Part shown: piece after piece, positions 7,852-17,039 of the stretch
Layout of the letters: each line of letters opens with the position of its first letter
How positions within the stretch are numbered: position 1 is the first letter of the stretch
NCBI GenBank assembly: GCA_019637155.1
Contig: JAHBWE010000034.1
Coordinates: 1-64,000 of the forward strand
DNA length: 64,000 bases
Direction: 5' to 3'
Source: Labilithrix sp.
GTDB taxonomy: Bacteria; Myxococcota_A; Polyangia; Polyangiales; Polyangiaceae
Program-made: the position numbers and the translations under genes
The notes under the pieces: generated by a model
The model's input: only the letters and a program-made list of their open reading frames with translations
Databases searched by the model: none
Told to the model about the DNA's origin: nothing

Positions 7852-10107
7852 ATGAAAGTCGTCTGTATTGGGGGTGGGCCTGCGGGGCTCTATTTCGCGC
7901 TGCTCTACAAGAAGGCGCGGCCGGACGCGGACATCACGATCGTCGAGCGGAATCCGGAGGGGGTGACGTTCGGGTGGGGCGTCGTCTTCTCGGACGAGAC
8001 GCTGTCGTATCTCGAGGACAACGATCGGCCGACCCACGAGCGCATCACGCAGAGCTTCGCGCACTGGACGGCGATCGACATCCACTACAAGGGCGCCTGC
8101 CTCCGCTCGGACGGACACGGGTTCTCCGGCATCGCGCGGAAGGAGCTGCTCGAGATCCTGCAGGACCGCTGCCGCGAGCTCGGCGTGACGCTGCGCTTCG
8201 GGACCGAGGTCGACGACTACACCCGATTCACCGAGGGCGCCGACCTCGTCGTCGCGTGCGACGGCGTGAAGTCGAAGATACGAGAACGCCACGCCGAGGC
8301 GTTCGTGCCGTCGATCGAGCTCCGGTCCGCGCGGTACATCTGGCTCGGGACGAAGAAGAAGTTCGACGCGTTCACGTTCTACTTCGAAGAAAACGATCAT
8401 GGCATGTTCCAGGTGCATGCCTATCGCTTCGACGCGGACACGAGCACCTTCATCGTCGAGTGCGACGAGGCCTCCTTCTTCGCCGCCGGCCTCGACAAGG
8501 CCTCGACCGAGGAGAGCATCGCGTATTGCGAGAAGCTCTTCGCGCACCACCTGAAGGGCGAGCGGCTCTTGCCGAATCGCTCGACCTGGAACCAGTTCCC
8601 CACGATCAAGAACGAGCGCTGGAGCCACGGCAACGTCGTGCTCATGGGCGACGCCGCCCACACCGCGCACTTCTCGATCGGCTCGGGCACGAAGCTGGCG
8701 ATGGAAGACTCGATCGCGCTCGTGAAGGCGCTCGTCGCGACCGACTCGATCTCCGGCGCGCTCGAGGCCTACGAGGTCGACCGCCGGCCGATCGTCGAGC
8801 GCACGCAGAAGGCGGCGCAGGACTCGCTGCTCTGGTTCGAGAACGTGAAGCGCTACCGCGAGCAGGACCCGACCCAGTTCGCGTTCAGCCTCCTCACCCG
8901 CAGCAAGCGGATCACGTACGAGAACCTGAAGCTGCGCGATCCGGGCTTCGCCGAGCACGTGCGCTCGTGGCACGAGGCGCGGACGCCGAGCGCGCCGAAG
9001 GACGCGCCGGCGATGTTCACGCCGTTTTCGCTGCGCGAGCTCGTGCTCCCGAACCGCGTCGTCGTCTCGCCGATGTGCATGTACTCGGCGGTGGACGGGC
9101 TCCCCAACGACTTCCATTTCACGCACTACCTCGCGCGTGCGCTCGGCGGCGCCGGCCTCGTGATGACGGAGATGACCGACGTCTCGCGCGAGGGCCGCAT
9201 CTCCCCCGGCTGCGCGGGCATGTACCTCGACTCACACCTCGAGGCGTGGCGGCGCATCGTCCAGAACGTGCACGCCATGACGCCGGCGAAGATCGGGATG
9301 CAGCTCGGCCACGCCGGCCGCAAGGCGTCGACGAAGCTCGCGTGGGAGGGCAGCGACCGCCCGCTCGACGACGGCAACTGGCCAATCATCAGCGCGTCTC
9401 CGATTCCCTATTATCCCGAGAGCCAGGTCCCGCGCGAGATGGACCGCGGCGACATGGACGCGGTGAAAGCCGACTACGTCCGCGCGACGAAGATGGCAGA
9501 CGACGCCGGCTTCGATTTGATCGAAGTCCACATGGCGCACGGCTACCTCCTCGCGAGCTTCCTCTCGCCGCTCACGAACGTCCGCAAAGACGAATACGGT
9601 GGGCCGATCGAAGATCGGATGCGCTACCCGCTCGAGGTCCTCGAGGCGGTCCGCGCGGCGTGGCCGAAGCACAAGCCGCTCAGCGTGCGCATCTCGGCGA
9701 CGGACTGGATCGCGGGCGGCATCACCGACGCCGACGTGCTCGTGCTCGCGCGCGCGCTCTCGGAGCGCGGCACCGACGTGATCGACGTCTCCGCCGGCAT
9801 GACGTCGCCGGAGGCGCGGCCGCGGTTCTACGGGCGCATGTACCAGGCGTACTGGTCGGACATGATCCGGAACGAGGTGAAGGTCCCCACCATCACGGTG
9901 GGCGGCATCTCGAGCGGCGATCAGATCAACACCCTCGTCCTCTCCGGCCGCGCCGACCTCTGCGCGCTCGCGCGGCCGCACCTCGCGAACCCGCACTTCA
10001 CGCTCGGCGCCGCGATCGAGCAGGGATGGCGCGACGCGTTCGTGCCCAACCCCTACGGACTGGTCCGTCCCCTCGGTCCTGCGCCCGTCACGGCGAAGCC
10101 TGTTTGA
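7852..10107 (+). CDS. Bifunctional salicylyl-CoA 5-hydroxylase/reductase, 2-aminobenzoyl-CoA monooxygenase/reductase type
   Basis: 751 residues in two fused enzymes. Residues 1 to about 385 form a class A FAD monooxygenase: dinucleotide motif GGGPAGLYF (7-15) and FAD-binding GDAAHTAHFSIGSG (about 266-279). From about residue 388 (MFTPFSLRELVLPNRVVVSP) to the end lies an Old Yellow Enzyme FMN barrel with MCMYSA, QLGHAGRK and HMAHGYLLASFLSPLTN. This order is that of 2-aminobenzoyl-CoA monooxygenase/reductase, which hydroxylates and then reduces the CoA-bound aromatic ring in aerobic anthranilate degradation. No CoA ligase or ring-cleavage gene lies nearby, so the substrate is not fixed by context. 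The last 20 bp overlap a convergent gene. Confidence 0.88.
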   Translation: MKVVCIGGGPAGLYFALLYKKARPDADITIVERNPEGVTFGWGVVFSDETLSYLEDNDRPTHERITQSFAHWTAIDIHYKGACLRSDGHGFSGIARKELLEILQDRCRELGVTLRFGTEVDDYTRFTEGADLVVACDGVKSKIRERHAEAFVPSIELRSARYIWLGTKKKFDAFTFYFEENDHGMFQVHAYRFDADTSTFIVECDEASFFAAGLDKASTEESIAYCEKLFAHHLKGERLLPNRSTWNQFPTIKNERWSHGNVVLMGDAAHTAHFSIGSGTKLAMEDSIALVKALVATDSISGALEAYEVDRRPIVERTQKAAQDSLLWFENVKRYREQDPTQFAFSLLTRSKRITYENLKLRDPGFAEHVRSWHEARTPSAPKDAPAMFTPFSLRELVLPNRVVVSPMCMYSAVDGLPNDFHFTHYLARALGGAGLVMTEMTDVSREGRISPGCAGMYLDSHLEAWRRIVQNVHAMTPAKIGMQLGHAGRKASTKLAWEGSDRPLDDGNWPIISASPIPYYPESQVPREMDRGDMDAVKADYVRATKMADDAGFDLIEVHMAHGYLLASFLSPLTNVRKDEYGGPIEDRMRYPLEVLEAVRAAWPKHKPLSVRISATDWIAGGITDADVLVLARALSERGTDVIDVSAGMTSPEARPRFYGRMYQAYWSDMIRNEVKVPTITVGGISSGDQINTLVLSGRADLCALARPHLANPHFTLGAAIEQGWRDAFVPNPYGLVRPLGPAPVTAKPV

Positions 10108-10687
10108 GCTTCTCGTAGTCCTTCGCCGCGGCCTCCACCACCGCGAGATCGCGCGAGGCCTTCTCCGCGTCGGCGAGGAGCTCGGCGGTGAAGATCATGA
10201 TCCCCCAGATGCCGTTGTCGCGGCGCTTGAACGGCCAGCGCGTGTTCTTCACCGTGACGACGCTCGCGCGATCGCCGTCCCGATCGACGTGCGCGACGCC
10301 GGAGAGGTCCTTGCGGAGGCGGCGTCCCCAGCCGCGCGTCCGGTAGAGGTGCGCGAAGACGTCGGCGCCGTCGGGAGCCTCCGCGAACGGCGCGTAGGCC
10401 TGCGCGAGCTCGTCCCGTTGCGGCGCCGGATAGCTCGCGAGCACGAGGTCGCGCGCCTTCTTGCGAACGTCGCGCAGCGTGTAACACGCCCAGATCGCCT
10501 CCTGCTCGATGTACGAGAAGAAGGCGCGCGGATCGTCGTCGCCGACGTGTCGCGCGACGCGCATGTACGCGCCCTCCGGCGTCGTGTCGGGAGGGTACGG
10601 CCGATAGAAGAGGACGAAGCCGGCGCCGATCACCGCGATCGCAGCGCCGCCGATCTTGAGCGCGGAACGTCGCGAGAGGTTTGTCAT
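10088..10687 (-). CDS. Exported or anchored hypothetical protein with Tat-like N terminus
   Basis: 199 residues. The N terminus has a twin-arginine motif (SRRSALKIGG) followed by a hydrophobic stretch (about 12-30), so the product is exported by Tat or held by an uncleaved anchor. The rest is soluble and helical with many charged residues and aromatics (AYMRVARHVGDDDPRAFFSYI, split at Gly-Asp; RWPFKRRDNGIWGIMIF). No catalytic motif recognised. It is convergent with the monooxygenase/reductase (20-bp overlap) and divergent from egtB (80 bp apart). Confidence 0.7.
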   Translation of the reverse strand: MTNLSRRSALKIGGAAIAVIGAGFVLFYRPYPPDTTPEGAYMRVARHVGDDDPRAFFSYIEQEAIWACYTLRDVRKKARDLVLASYPAPQRDELAQAYAPFAEAPDGADVFAHLYRTRGWGRRLRKDLSGVAHVDRDGDRASVVTVKNTRWPFKRRDNGIWGIMIFTAELLADAEKASRDLAVVEAAAKDYEKLKQASP

Positions 10688-10767
10688 CTCGGATCGAGGA
10701 TCGCAGCAAACCGTCGCATATGGTCACGAGGGTTGCCGTAGGGAAGAGGCGCGTTTATGGCTCGTCG

Positions 10768-11997
10768 ATGCACCGGCGGATCGAAGACCTCGCCGGACTC
10801 GTAGCACGGGTCCTCACGACGAGGAGAGCGACGATCGCGCTGGCGGAGCCGCTCGAGCAGGAAGACTGGGTCGCCCAGTCGATGCCGGACGCGAGCCCGG
10901 TGAAGTGGCACCTCGCGCATACGACCTGGTTCTTCGAGCGCTTCGTGCTGGGCGCGCTCGGTTTCGAGCCGGTGGACCCCCGGAACGACTACCTCTTCAA
11001 CTCGTACTACGAGAGCGTCGGCAAGCGGGTCGAGCGCGCGAAGCGAGGGCTCTTGACGCGCCCCACCGCGCGCGAGGTGCTCGCCTATCGCCGCACGATC
11101 GACGAGCGGCTCGCCGCCCTCGAAGGGTCGCCGCGCCTCGCCGAGGTCGGCGCCGCGCTCGAGCTCGGCCTTCACCACGAGGAGCAGCATCAGGAGCTCC
11201 TCCTCACCGACGTGAAACACCTCCTCTCCGAGAACCCGCTCGCGCCGGCGTACCGCCGCGGCCATTCGCCCGCGCCGCGCCCCGCGCCGCAGCTCGCGTG
11301 GCGCGACTTCGCGGGCGGCGTCGCCGAGATCGGCCACCGCGGCTCCGCGTTCTCGTTCGACAACGAGCGCCCGCGGCACAAGGTGTATCTTGCACCTTTC
11401 CGGATCGCGACGCGGCTCGTGACCGCGGGCGAGTACCGCGCGTTCGTCGCCAGCGGCGGGTATCGCAAGCCGGAGCTCTGGCTCTCGGAGGGCTGGGCGT
11501 GGATCCAGGCGGGCGCGCACGCCGCGCCGCTGTACTGGCGCGACGGCATGCACTTCACCCTCGACGGCGAGCGCGCGATCGACGACGCGGAGCCCGTCAC
11601 GCACGTGACCTACTACGAGGCGGACGCGTTCGCGCGCTGGGCCGGGGCGCGCCTCCCGACCGAGGCGGAGTGGGAGCACGCCGCCGCCGACGCGACGCCG
11701 GGCGGCTTCGTCGAGGACGGGCACCTCCACCCGCGCGTGGCGGCGGAGGGCTTCACCCAGATGCTCGGCGACGCGTGGGAGTGGACCGCGAGCGCGTACG
11801 CGCCGTATCCCGGCTTCGCGCCGCTCGAGGGCGCCTTCGGCGAGTACAACGGCAAGTTCATGGTGAGCCAGATGGTGCTGCGCGGCGGCTCCTGCGCGAC
11901 GCCGCGTGGCCACGCGCGCACCACGTACCGCAACTTCTTCCCGCCGAGCGCCGCCTGGCAGTTCAGCGGCATTCGATTGGCAAAGGACGGCGCATGA
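10768..11997 (+). CDS. egtB: Ergothioneine biosynthesis protein EgtB
   Basis: 409 residues from ATG 10768; upstream in-frame starts back to 10681 would add a basic, non-conserved extension. An N-terminal DinB-like helical domain carries the iron-binding His residues: HLAHTTWFFE (about 49-58) and HHEEQHQE (about 137-144). The C-terminal half is a formylglycine-generating-enzyme-type fold ending in WEWTAS, LRGGSCATP and SGIRLAKD. EgtB is a non-heme iron sulfoxide synthase that joins a thiol (gamma-glutamylcysteine or cysteine) to hercynine with O2. It is coupled to egtD by an ATGA overlap. No egtA or egtC neighbour is visible, so the sulfur donor cannot be fixed. Confidence 0.9.
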   Translation: MHRRIEDLAGLVARVLTTRRATIALAEPLEQEDWVAQSMPDASPVKWHLAHTTWFFERFVLGALGFEPVDPRNDYLFNSYYESVGKRVERAKRGLLTRPTAREVLAYRRTIDERLAALEGSPRLAEVGAALELGLHHEEQHQELLLTDVKHLLSENPLAPAYRRGHSPAPRPAPQLAWRDFAGGVAEIGHRGSAFSFDNERPRHKVYLAPFRIATRLVTAGEYRAFVASGGYRKPELWLSEGWAWIQAGAHAAPLYWRDGMHFTLDGERAIDDAEPVTHVTYYEADAFARWAGARLPTEAEWEHAAADATPGGFVEDGHLHPRVAAEGFTQMLGDAWEWTASAYAPYPGFAPLEGAFGEYNGKFMVSQMVLRGGSCATPRGHARTTYRNFFPPSAAWQFSGIRLAKDGA

Positions 11998-12977
11998 CCC
12001 CTCTCGACGGCACCTCTTCCTGCTCCGCGCCGGCGGCCGAGCGCAATCCGTTCCTCGCCGACGCGCTCGCGGGCCTGCGCGCGCGGCCGAAGCGGCTCTC
12101 GCCGAAGTACTTCTACGACCTCGAGGGCTCGCGCCTCTTCGACGCGATCTGCGACCTGCCGGAGTACTACGTCACACGCACGGAGACGGCGATCCTCGAG
12201 CAGCGCGCGGCCGAGATCGCCGATCGCCTCGGGCCGTGCCGCATCGTGGAGCCGGGCGCGGGGAGCGGAACGAAGACGCGCATCCTCCTCGCCGCGCTCG
12301 GGCCCGATCGCTGCCGCGAGTACGTGCCGGTCGACATCGACGGCGAGCACCTCGCGCACGCGGCGGCGCAGCATCGCGCGGCGCTCCCGTGGCTCCGCGT
12401 CTCGCCGTACGCGGCGGACATCACGACCGCGCTGCCGTCGCGGAGCGAAGAGGGCACGCGCACGGTCGTGTTCTTCCCTGGCTCCACGATCGGCAACTTC
12501 GATCCGCCCGAGGCGGAGCAGCTCCTCCGCCGCTTCCGGCGCGCGGCGGGCGCGGACGGCCGCGTCGTGGTCGGGTTCGATCTGAAGAAGGATCCGTCCG
12601 TCCTCCACGCCGCCTACAACGACGCGCGCGGCGTGACGGCGGCGTTCAACCGCAACGTGCTCCGCCGCATGAACGACGAGCTCGGCGCCGACTTCGACCT
12701 CGCAGCCTTCCATCACTACGCGTTCTATGCGCCGGTGCCGGGACGGATCGAGATGCACCTCGTGAGCGCGCGCGCGCAGGAGGTCCGCCTCGGCGAGCAC
12801 GTCATCGCGTTCGAGGACGGCGAGTCGATCTGCACCGAGCACTCGTACAAATACGACCTCGCCGGCGCGGAGCGGCTCGCGCGCGCGGCGGGCCTCCGCC
12901 TCGAAGGGCGCTGGCTCGACGCCGACCGCCGCTTCGCCGTGCTCTCGTTCGCGCCGGCGGACAACGTCGTATCCTGA
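11994..12977 (+). CDS. egtD: L-histidine N-alpha-methyltransferase EgtD
   Basis: 327 residues starting at the ATG that overlaps the egtB stop. It trimethylates histidine to hercynine using SAM, the first step of ergothioneine synthesis. Family motifs are plain: SPKYFYDLEGSRLFDAI near residue 36, TRTETAIL, a SAM-binding EPGAGSGTKT (about 86-95), FFPGSTIGNF, and near the C terminus EHSYKY, typical of the histidine-binding region. Length matches known EgtD (about 320). With egtB it forms a two-gene unit; gluQ begins 5 nt after its stop and may be co-transcribed. Confidence 0.93.
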   Translation: MTPLDGTSSCSAPAAERNPFLADALAGLRARPKRLSPKYFYDLEGSRLFDAICDLPEYYVTRTETAILEQRAAEIADRLGPCRIVEPGAGSGTKTRILLAALGPDRCREYVPVDIDGEHLAHAAAQHRAALPWLRVSPYAADITTALPSRSEEGTRTVVFFPGSTIGNFDPPEAEQLLRRFRRAAGADGRVVVGFDLKKDPSVLHAAYNDARGVTAAFNRNVLRRMNDELGADFDLAAFHHYAFYAPVPGRIEMHLVSARAQEVRLGEHVIAFEDGESICTEHSYKYDLAGAERLARAAGLRLEGRWLDADRRFAVLSFAPADNVVS

Positions 12978-12981
12978 GGGC

Positions 12982-13896
12982 ATGATCGCGACGCGGTTCG
13001 CGCCATCGCCGACGGGAGACCTCCACGTCGGCGGCGCCTGGACCGCGCTCGCCTCGTGGGCCTACGCGCGCGCGCACGGCGGCAGGGTCGTCCTGCGCCT
13101 CGAGGACATCGACACGCCGCGCGTCGTGCGCGGCTCCGCGGAGCGCATCGCGGAGGACCTCGCCTGGCTGGGCCTCGACTGGGACGGCCCCACCATCGTG
13201 CAATCTACACGCATCCCGATCTACGAGGCCGCGCTCGCGCGCCTCCCCACCTATCCGTGCGACTGCTCACGCGCCGAGATCGCCCGCGCCGCGAGCGCGC
13301 CCCACGCCGGCGAGGAGACGCGGTACCCGGGCACGTGCCGCGACGCCGATCCGAAGCGGACGTTCAAGCGCGACCCCGCGATCCGACTGCGCGTGCCCGC
13401 GCGCGCGCGCGTCGCGTTCGACGACATGCTCCGCGGCCACGTCGAGGAGGACGTCGCGAAGTCGGTCGGCGACTTCGTGCTCCGCCGCGGCGACGGCGTG
13501 TTCGCCTACCAGCTCGTCGTCGCGGTCGACGACGCGGAGCAAGTGACGCACGTGCTCCGCGCCGACGACCTGCTCGCCTCCACCGCGCGCCAGCTCTTGC
13601 TGATGCAGCTCCTCGGCGCCGAGCGCGTCCCGGCGTACGGCCACTTGCCGCTCGTGGTCGCGAGCGACGGGGCGCGCCTCGCGAAGCGCACGCGCGGCGC
13701 GATCGTGCGCGAGCTCGATCGCGCGCCGGAGGAGATCGTCGGCGAGCTCGCGCGCGGCCTCGGCCTCACCACGCGCGAGGGCCCGCTCACCCCGCGCGAG
13801 GTCGCCGACTCGTTGACGGAGCCGCGCACGTGGCGGACGACGACTTGGCCGCTTCGGTCCGCCGTCGATCCAGGGAGAGAGCGCCCTACACCCTGA
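12982..13896 (+). CDS. gluQ: Glutamyl-Q tRNA(Asp) synthetase
   Basis: 304 residues, matching only the catalytic half of glutamyl-tRNA synthetase. Visible are FAPSPTGDLHVGG (HIGH-type signature), RLEDIDTPR, a Cys cluster for zinc (CDCS and YPGTC), FAYQLVVAVDDAEQVTHVLR, and a KMSKS equivalent SDGARLAKR. The anticodon-binding domain is absent, which marks GluQ (YadB): it charges glutamate onto the queuosine of tRNA(Asp) rather than onto tRNA(Glu). The product acts in the cytoplasm. Its placement behind egtBD appears incidental. Confidence 0.9.
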   Translation: MIATRFAPSPTGDLHVGGAWTALASWAYARAHGGRVVLRLEDIDTPRVVRGSAERIAEDLAWLGLDWDGPTIVQSTRIPIYEAALARLPTYPCDCSRAEIARAASAPHAGEETRYPGTCRDADPKRTFKRDPAIRLRVPARARVAFDDMLRGHVEEDVAKSVGDFVLRRGDGVFAYQLVVAVDDAEQVTHVLRADDLLASTARQLLLMQLLGAERVPAYGHLPLVVASDGARLAKRTRGAIVRELDRAPEEIVGELARGLGLTTREGPLTPREVADSLTEPRTWRTTTWPLRSAVDPGRERPTP

Positions 13897-13955
13897 TTTT
13901 TTCGGGGTTTTGGACACATTCCAGACAGGACGAAAAATTGCACTCCTGCTGTGCG

Positions 13956-15806
13956 ATGAAGAACGCTCTGTTCGCGCTGCTCGCGCTCCTCGCGGTGACG
14001 ACGGCGTGCTCGACCGATCCGACCGCGACCGACGACGACGGCAAGGAGGACGCGGGGAACACGCCTCCTCCCGCCGGCAACCCGAACGGCGCGGACGTCG
14101 GCGGCGGATGCAAGACGGAGAACGACTGCAAGAGCGGCATCTGCACCAACGGCGCCTGCCAGCCCGCGACGCCGCGCGACGGCACGCGCAACGGCGACGA
14201 GACCGACGTCGACTGCGGAGGAGCGATCGCGCCGAAGTGCACGGCGGGGAAGGGTTGCGCCGTGGGCTCGGACTGCACGTCCGGCGTCTGCACCGCGGAC
14301 AAGTGCACGCCGGGATCGGCCGACGACGGGGTGAAGAACGGCGACGAGACCGACGTCGACTGCGGCGGCTCGTCGAGCCCGAAGTGCGCCGACGGCAAGA
14401 CGTGCCTCGACGCGGCGGGCTGCGCGAACGCGATCTGCGAGGAGGGCAAGTGCAAGGCGGCCTCGCCCACCGACGGGGTGAAGAACGGCGACGAGTCGGA
14501 CGTCGACTGCGGCGGCGACGTCGCGCCGAAATGCGCGGACGGCCTCGGCTGCAACGGGACCGGCGACTGCACGAGCGGCGTCTGCAAGGACGCCAAGTGC
14601 ATCTCTCCGACCGCGAACGACGGCGTGAAGAACGGCACCGAGACGGACATCGACTGCGGCGGCATCGGGCCCGGCACCCCGCGCTGCGAGACGGGCAAGG
14701 CGTGCCTGCTCGGCCCCGACTGCGCGAGCCAGGTCTGCGCCGACGACACGAAGAAGTGCAGCGCGCCGACCGGCACCGACGGCGTCAAGAACGGCGACGA
14801 GAGCGACGTCGACTGCGGCGGCACCACCACCGGCGCGGCGCGCTGCGGGACGGGCAAGACCTGCAAGGGGCACGGCGACTGCGCCTCCGACGGCTGCGAC
14901 TACAACGGCAAGTGCGCGCTCCGAAAGAGCTGCACGCGCCGGTTCGGCGGCGACACGTGCGGCGTGGGCGAGACCGGCGAAGGCGGCGTGCAGCACGAGA
15001 GCTGCTGCACGACGATCTCGTTCAACGCAGGCGGGGGAAACATCTCTCTCGACAAATACAGCATTACCGCTGGACGCATGCGCGCGTTCGTCGAGCGCAC
15101 GAACGGCAACCTCCGCGCCGCGATGACCGGCGCGGGCGGCTTCCCGCAGGCCTGGCTCTCGTACCTCCCGCAGGACCTCGACCAGGCGAACGCGCGCATG
15201 GGCCCGGCGGAGGTGTTCGAGGAGTCGCCGCGCATCGCCGGCCAGCGCATCGTCGACGGCTGCTACATCGCCGGTCAGGGCGCGCGGACTTGGTGGGCGC
15301 CGGCGACGGCGGGCGATCCGACGAAGATGGGGCGCGATCAGCTCGACGAGAAGGCGCTCAACTGCGTCAACATCCCGATGCTCTACGCGCTCTGCGCCTG
15401 GGAAGGCGGCCGCCTGCCGACCTCCGCCGAGGTCCAGGCCGCGTGGCGCGGGACCAACAACCGGAGCTACCCGTGGGGGAACACGAGCGAGGACTCGCGC
15501 ATGGTCCACGCGTTCAACTACTACTTCCCGTACGCGAACGCGGCCGGTCAGGCCTGCAACGTCGGCGGCAACTGCGACAACTCCGTGTTCATCGGCGCGC
15601 CGGGCCGCCGGCCGACCGGGTACGGACAGTTCGGTCACGCGGACCTCGCCGGCCTCGTCTTCGACTCGGTCTGGGACGGCGACTACCTCGGTAAGTGGAT
15701 CTGGACCGGCTCGTGGGAGGATCACGACCCGTCCGTCGGCGGCGCCGTGACGGACCAGCGCGTACGCCCGCGCTACTGGGCGACCGGCGGTCGCTGCGTG
15801 CGCTGA
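13956..15806 (+). CDS. Lipoprotein with Cys-rich repeats and a formylglycine-generating-enzyme-like domain
   Basis: 616 residues from ATG 13956 (the frame is open upstream but overlaps gluQ). The N terminus is a lipoprotein signal ending LLAVTTAC (Cys18), then a Pro/Asn linker. Residues about 50-320 contain five copies of a 49-residue Cys-rich unit with the core DGVKNGDETDVDCGG and C-x-C pairs (KCADGKTC, CTSGVC); metazoan-like and myxobacterial surface proteins carry similar modules. A disulfide-rich spacer (SCTRRFGGDTCG) leads into a C-terminal SUMF1/FGE-like fold with ISLDKYSITAGRMRAFV, ALCAWEGGRLPTSAEVQAAW, YPWGN and a terminal GGRCVR. FGE-like domains of this type are often non-catalytic binding folds. 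Probably surface-exposed; partner unknown. Confidence 0.82.
   Translation: MKNALFALLALLAVTTACSTDPTATDDDGKEDAGNTPPPAGNPNGADVGGGCKTENDCKSGICTNGACQPATPRDGTRNGDETDVDCGGAIAPKCTAGKGCAVGSDCTSGVCTADKCTPGSADDGVKNGDETDVDCGGSSSPKCADGKTCLDAAGCANAICEEGKCKAASPTDGVKNGDESDVDCGGDVAPKCADGLGCNGTGDCTSGVCKDAKCISPTANDGVKNGTETDIDCGGIGPGTPRCETGKACLLGPDCASQVCADDTKKCSAPTGTDGVKNGDESDVDCGGTTTGAARCGTGKTCKGHGDCASDGCDYNGKCALRKSCTRRFGGDTCGVGETGEGGVQHESCCTTISFNAGGGNISLDKYSITAGRMRAFVERTNGNLRAAMTGAGGFPQAWLSYLPQDLDQANARMGPAEVFEESPRIAGQRIVDGCYIAGQGARTWWAPATAGDPTKMGRDQLDEKALNCVNIPMLYALCAWEGGRLPTSAEVQAAWRGTNNRSYPWGNTSEDSRMVHAFNYYFPYANAAGQACNVGGNCDNSVFIGAPGRRPTGYGQFGHADLAGLVFDSVWDGDYLGKWIWTGSWEDHDPSVGGAVTDQRVRPRYWATGGRCVR
14178..14930 (+). 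repeat. Five tandem 147-bp coding repeats
   Basis: Units start at 14178, 14325, 14472, 14619 and 14778, each with the codons for DG-x-(K/R)NG-x-E-(T/S)-D-(V/I)-DCGG. The first four are exactly 147 bp apart (49 residues); the last spacing is 159 bp. Regular length with diverged third positions suggests old in-frame duplication kept by selection. Confidence 0.8.
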
Positions 15807-15854
15807 GGGGTGGGCTTGCTTGTTCGAGAGGGAGAGGGATCCCTCGAAGGGCGG

Positions 15855-17015
15855 TCAGCTTCGTAGCGCGAGCCAGGAGCCGGCGGCGATGCTCAGGACG
15901 ACGACGACGACCCAGAGCGCGATCCAGGCCTTGTTCGACGCCGGCTCGGGCGAGGGGCGCGAGGACACGCGCGGCGAAGGTGACGTGATCGGCGGCGACG
16001 GGCGCGAAGGGAGCGCGGCCTTCGGGATCTCGGAGTCGCCGAGGAGGGTCGCGGCGTTCGGATCGACGGGCGGCGCGGAGGTCGCCGGGATCGTCGCCGC
16101 GAAGGCGTCCGTGCCGGTCGGGGCGTTCGAGAACGCGCTCGGGCGCACCGCGTGCACGTCGTCGGGCGCTTGGCGCGCGTGCTGGATCGCGGCCGAGAGC
16201 GCGGTCGCGGACGTGTAGCGCAGGTTCGGATCGCGCGCGAGCGCGTGGAGCGTGACCGCCTCGAGCGCGGGCGTGATGCGGTCCTTCGCGCCGGCGCGCT
16301 TCGACGGCGGGACGAGGTCGCCGGTGAGGTGCGCGGTGAGGACGCCGAGCGGGGTCGTGCCGGTGAAGGGCGCCTCGCACGCGATGAGCTCGTAGAGCAT
16401 GACGCCCGCGGCGTAGACGTCGCAGCGCGCGTCGAGCTCGTCGCCGCGCGCTTGCTCCGGGGACATGTACTCCGGCGTCCCGAACAACATGTTGTGCGCG
16501 GTGAGGTTCGTCGTGCCGGTGCCGGTGCCGGTCACGATCTTCGACATCCCGAAGTCGCCGACGATGACCTTGCCGTCCTTGTCGAGGAGCACGTTCGCCG
16601 GCTTGAGGTCGCGATGGATGACGCCTTGCTTGTGCGCGGACGCGAGGGCTTCGAGCACCTCGCGGAGGACGTCGAGCGCGCGATCGACCGGGAGCGGACC
16701 GCGGGCGAGGACCTTCTCCAGCGACTCGCCCTCGATCTTGGGCATCGCGATGTAGAGGAGGCTCGTCTCCGGCGTCTCGCCCGGGGTCTCGCCGAAGTCG
16801 AGGATCGTGCAGACGTGCGGGCCCTCGAGGCGACGGAGGATGGCGGCCTCGCGCTGGAAGCGGCCGCGGATCTGCTTGTCGCCCGCGAGCGCCTCGTGCA
16901 TCACCTTGAGCGCGACGGACGCGCCGTCGGCGGTGCGGACCGCGTCGTAGACGATGCCCGTCCCGCCCTCGCCGAGGACGCCGCGGACTTCGTATTTGTC
17001 GGCGATGACGCGCAC
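15855..17015 (-). CDS. Ser/Thr protein kinase with C-terminal transmembrane segment
   Basis: 386 residues. The Hanks-type kinase domain spans about 8-275: Gly loop GEGGTGIVY (15-23), ATP-binding Lys37 (VALKV), catalytic HRDLKPANV (Asp136, Asn141), DFG 154-156, and GTPEYMSPEQA. It appears active. A Pro/Ser/Thr-rich linker (about 285-358) leads to one hydrophobic segment (about 361-383) and a two-residue tail, so the kinase faces the cytoplasm with almost nothing outside. It is the last gene of the apparent operon gpmI / PEGA kinase / LysM protein / this kinase, 24 bp after the LysM gene. Targets unknown. Confidence 0.9.
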   Translation of the reverse strand: MRVIADKYEVRGVLGEGGTGIVYDAVRTADGASVALKVMHEALAGDKQIRGRFQREAAILRRLEGPHVCTILDFGETPGETPETSLLYIAMPKIEGESLEKVLARGPLPVDRALDVLREVLEALASAHKQGVIHRDLKPANVLLDKDGKVIVGDFGMSKIVTGTGTGTTNLTAHNMLFGTPEYMSPEQARGDELDARCDVYAAGVMLYELIACEAPFTGTTPLGVLTAHLTGDLVPPSKRAGAKDRITPALEAVTLHALARDPNLRYTSATALSAAIQHARQAPDDVHAVRPSAFSNAPTGTDAFAATIPATSAPPVDPNAATLLGDSEIPKAALPSRPSPPITSPSPRVSSRPSPEPASNKAWIALWVVVVVLSIAAGSWLALRS

Positions 17016-17039
17016 GGCGGCGAGTCTACAAGAATCGCC

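Noticed and set aside
12982..13896. Full glutamyl-tRNA synthetase (gltX)
   Set aside because: The anticodon-binding domain is missing and the Cys cluster matches the GluQ type, so it is gluQ, not a truncated gltX.
10768..13896. egtB-egtD-gluQ as part of a natural-product cluster
   Set aside because: No synthase, carrier protein or tailoring set around them; ergothioneine synthesis plus a tRNA-modifying enzyme explains the genes.
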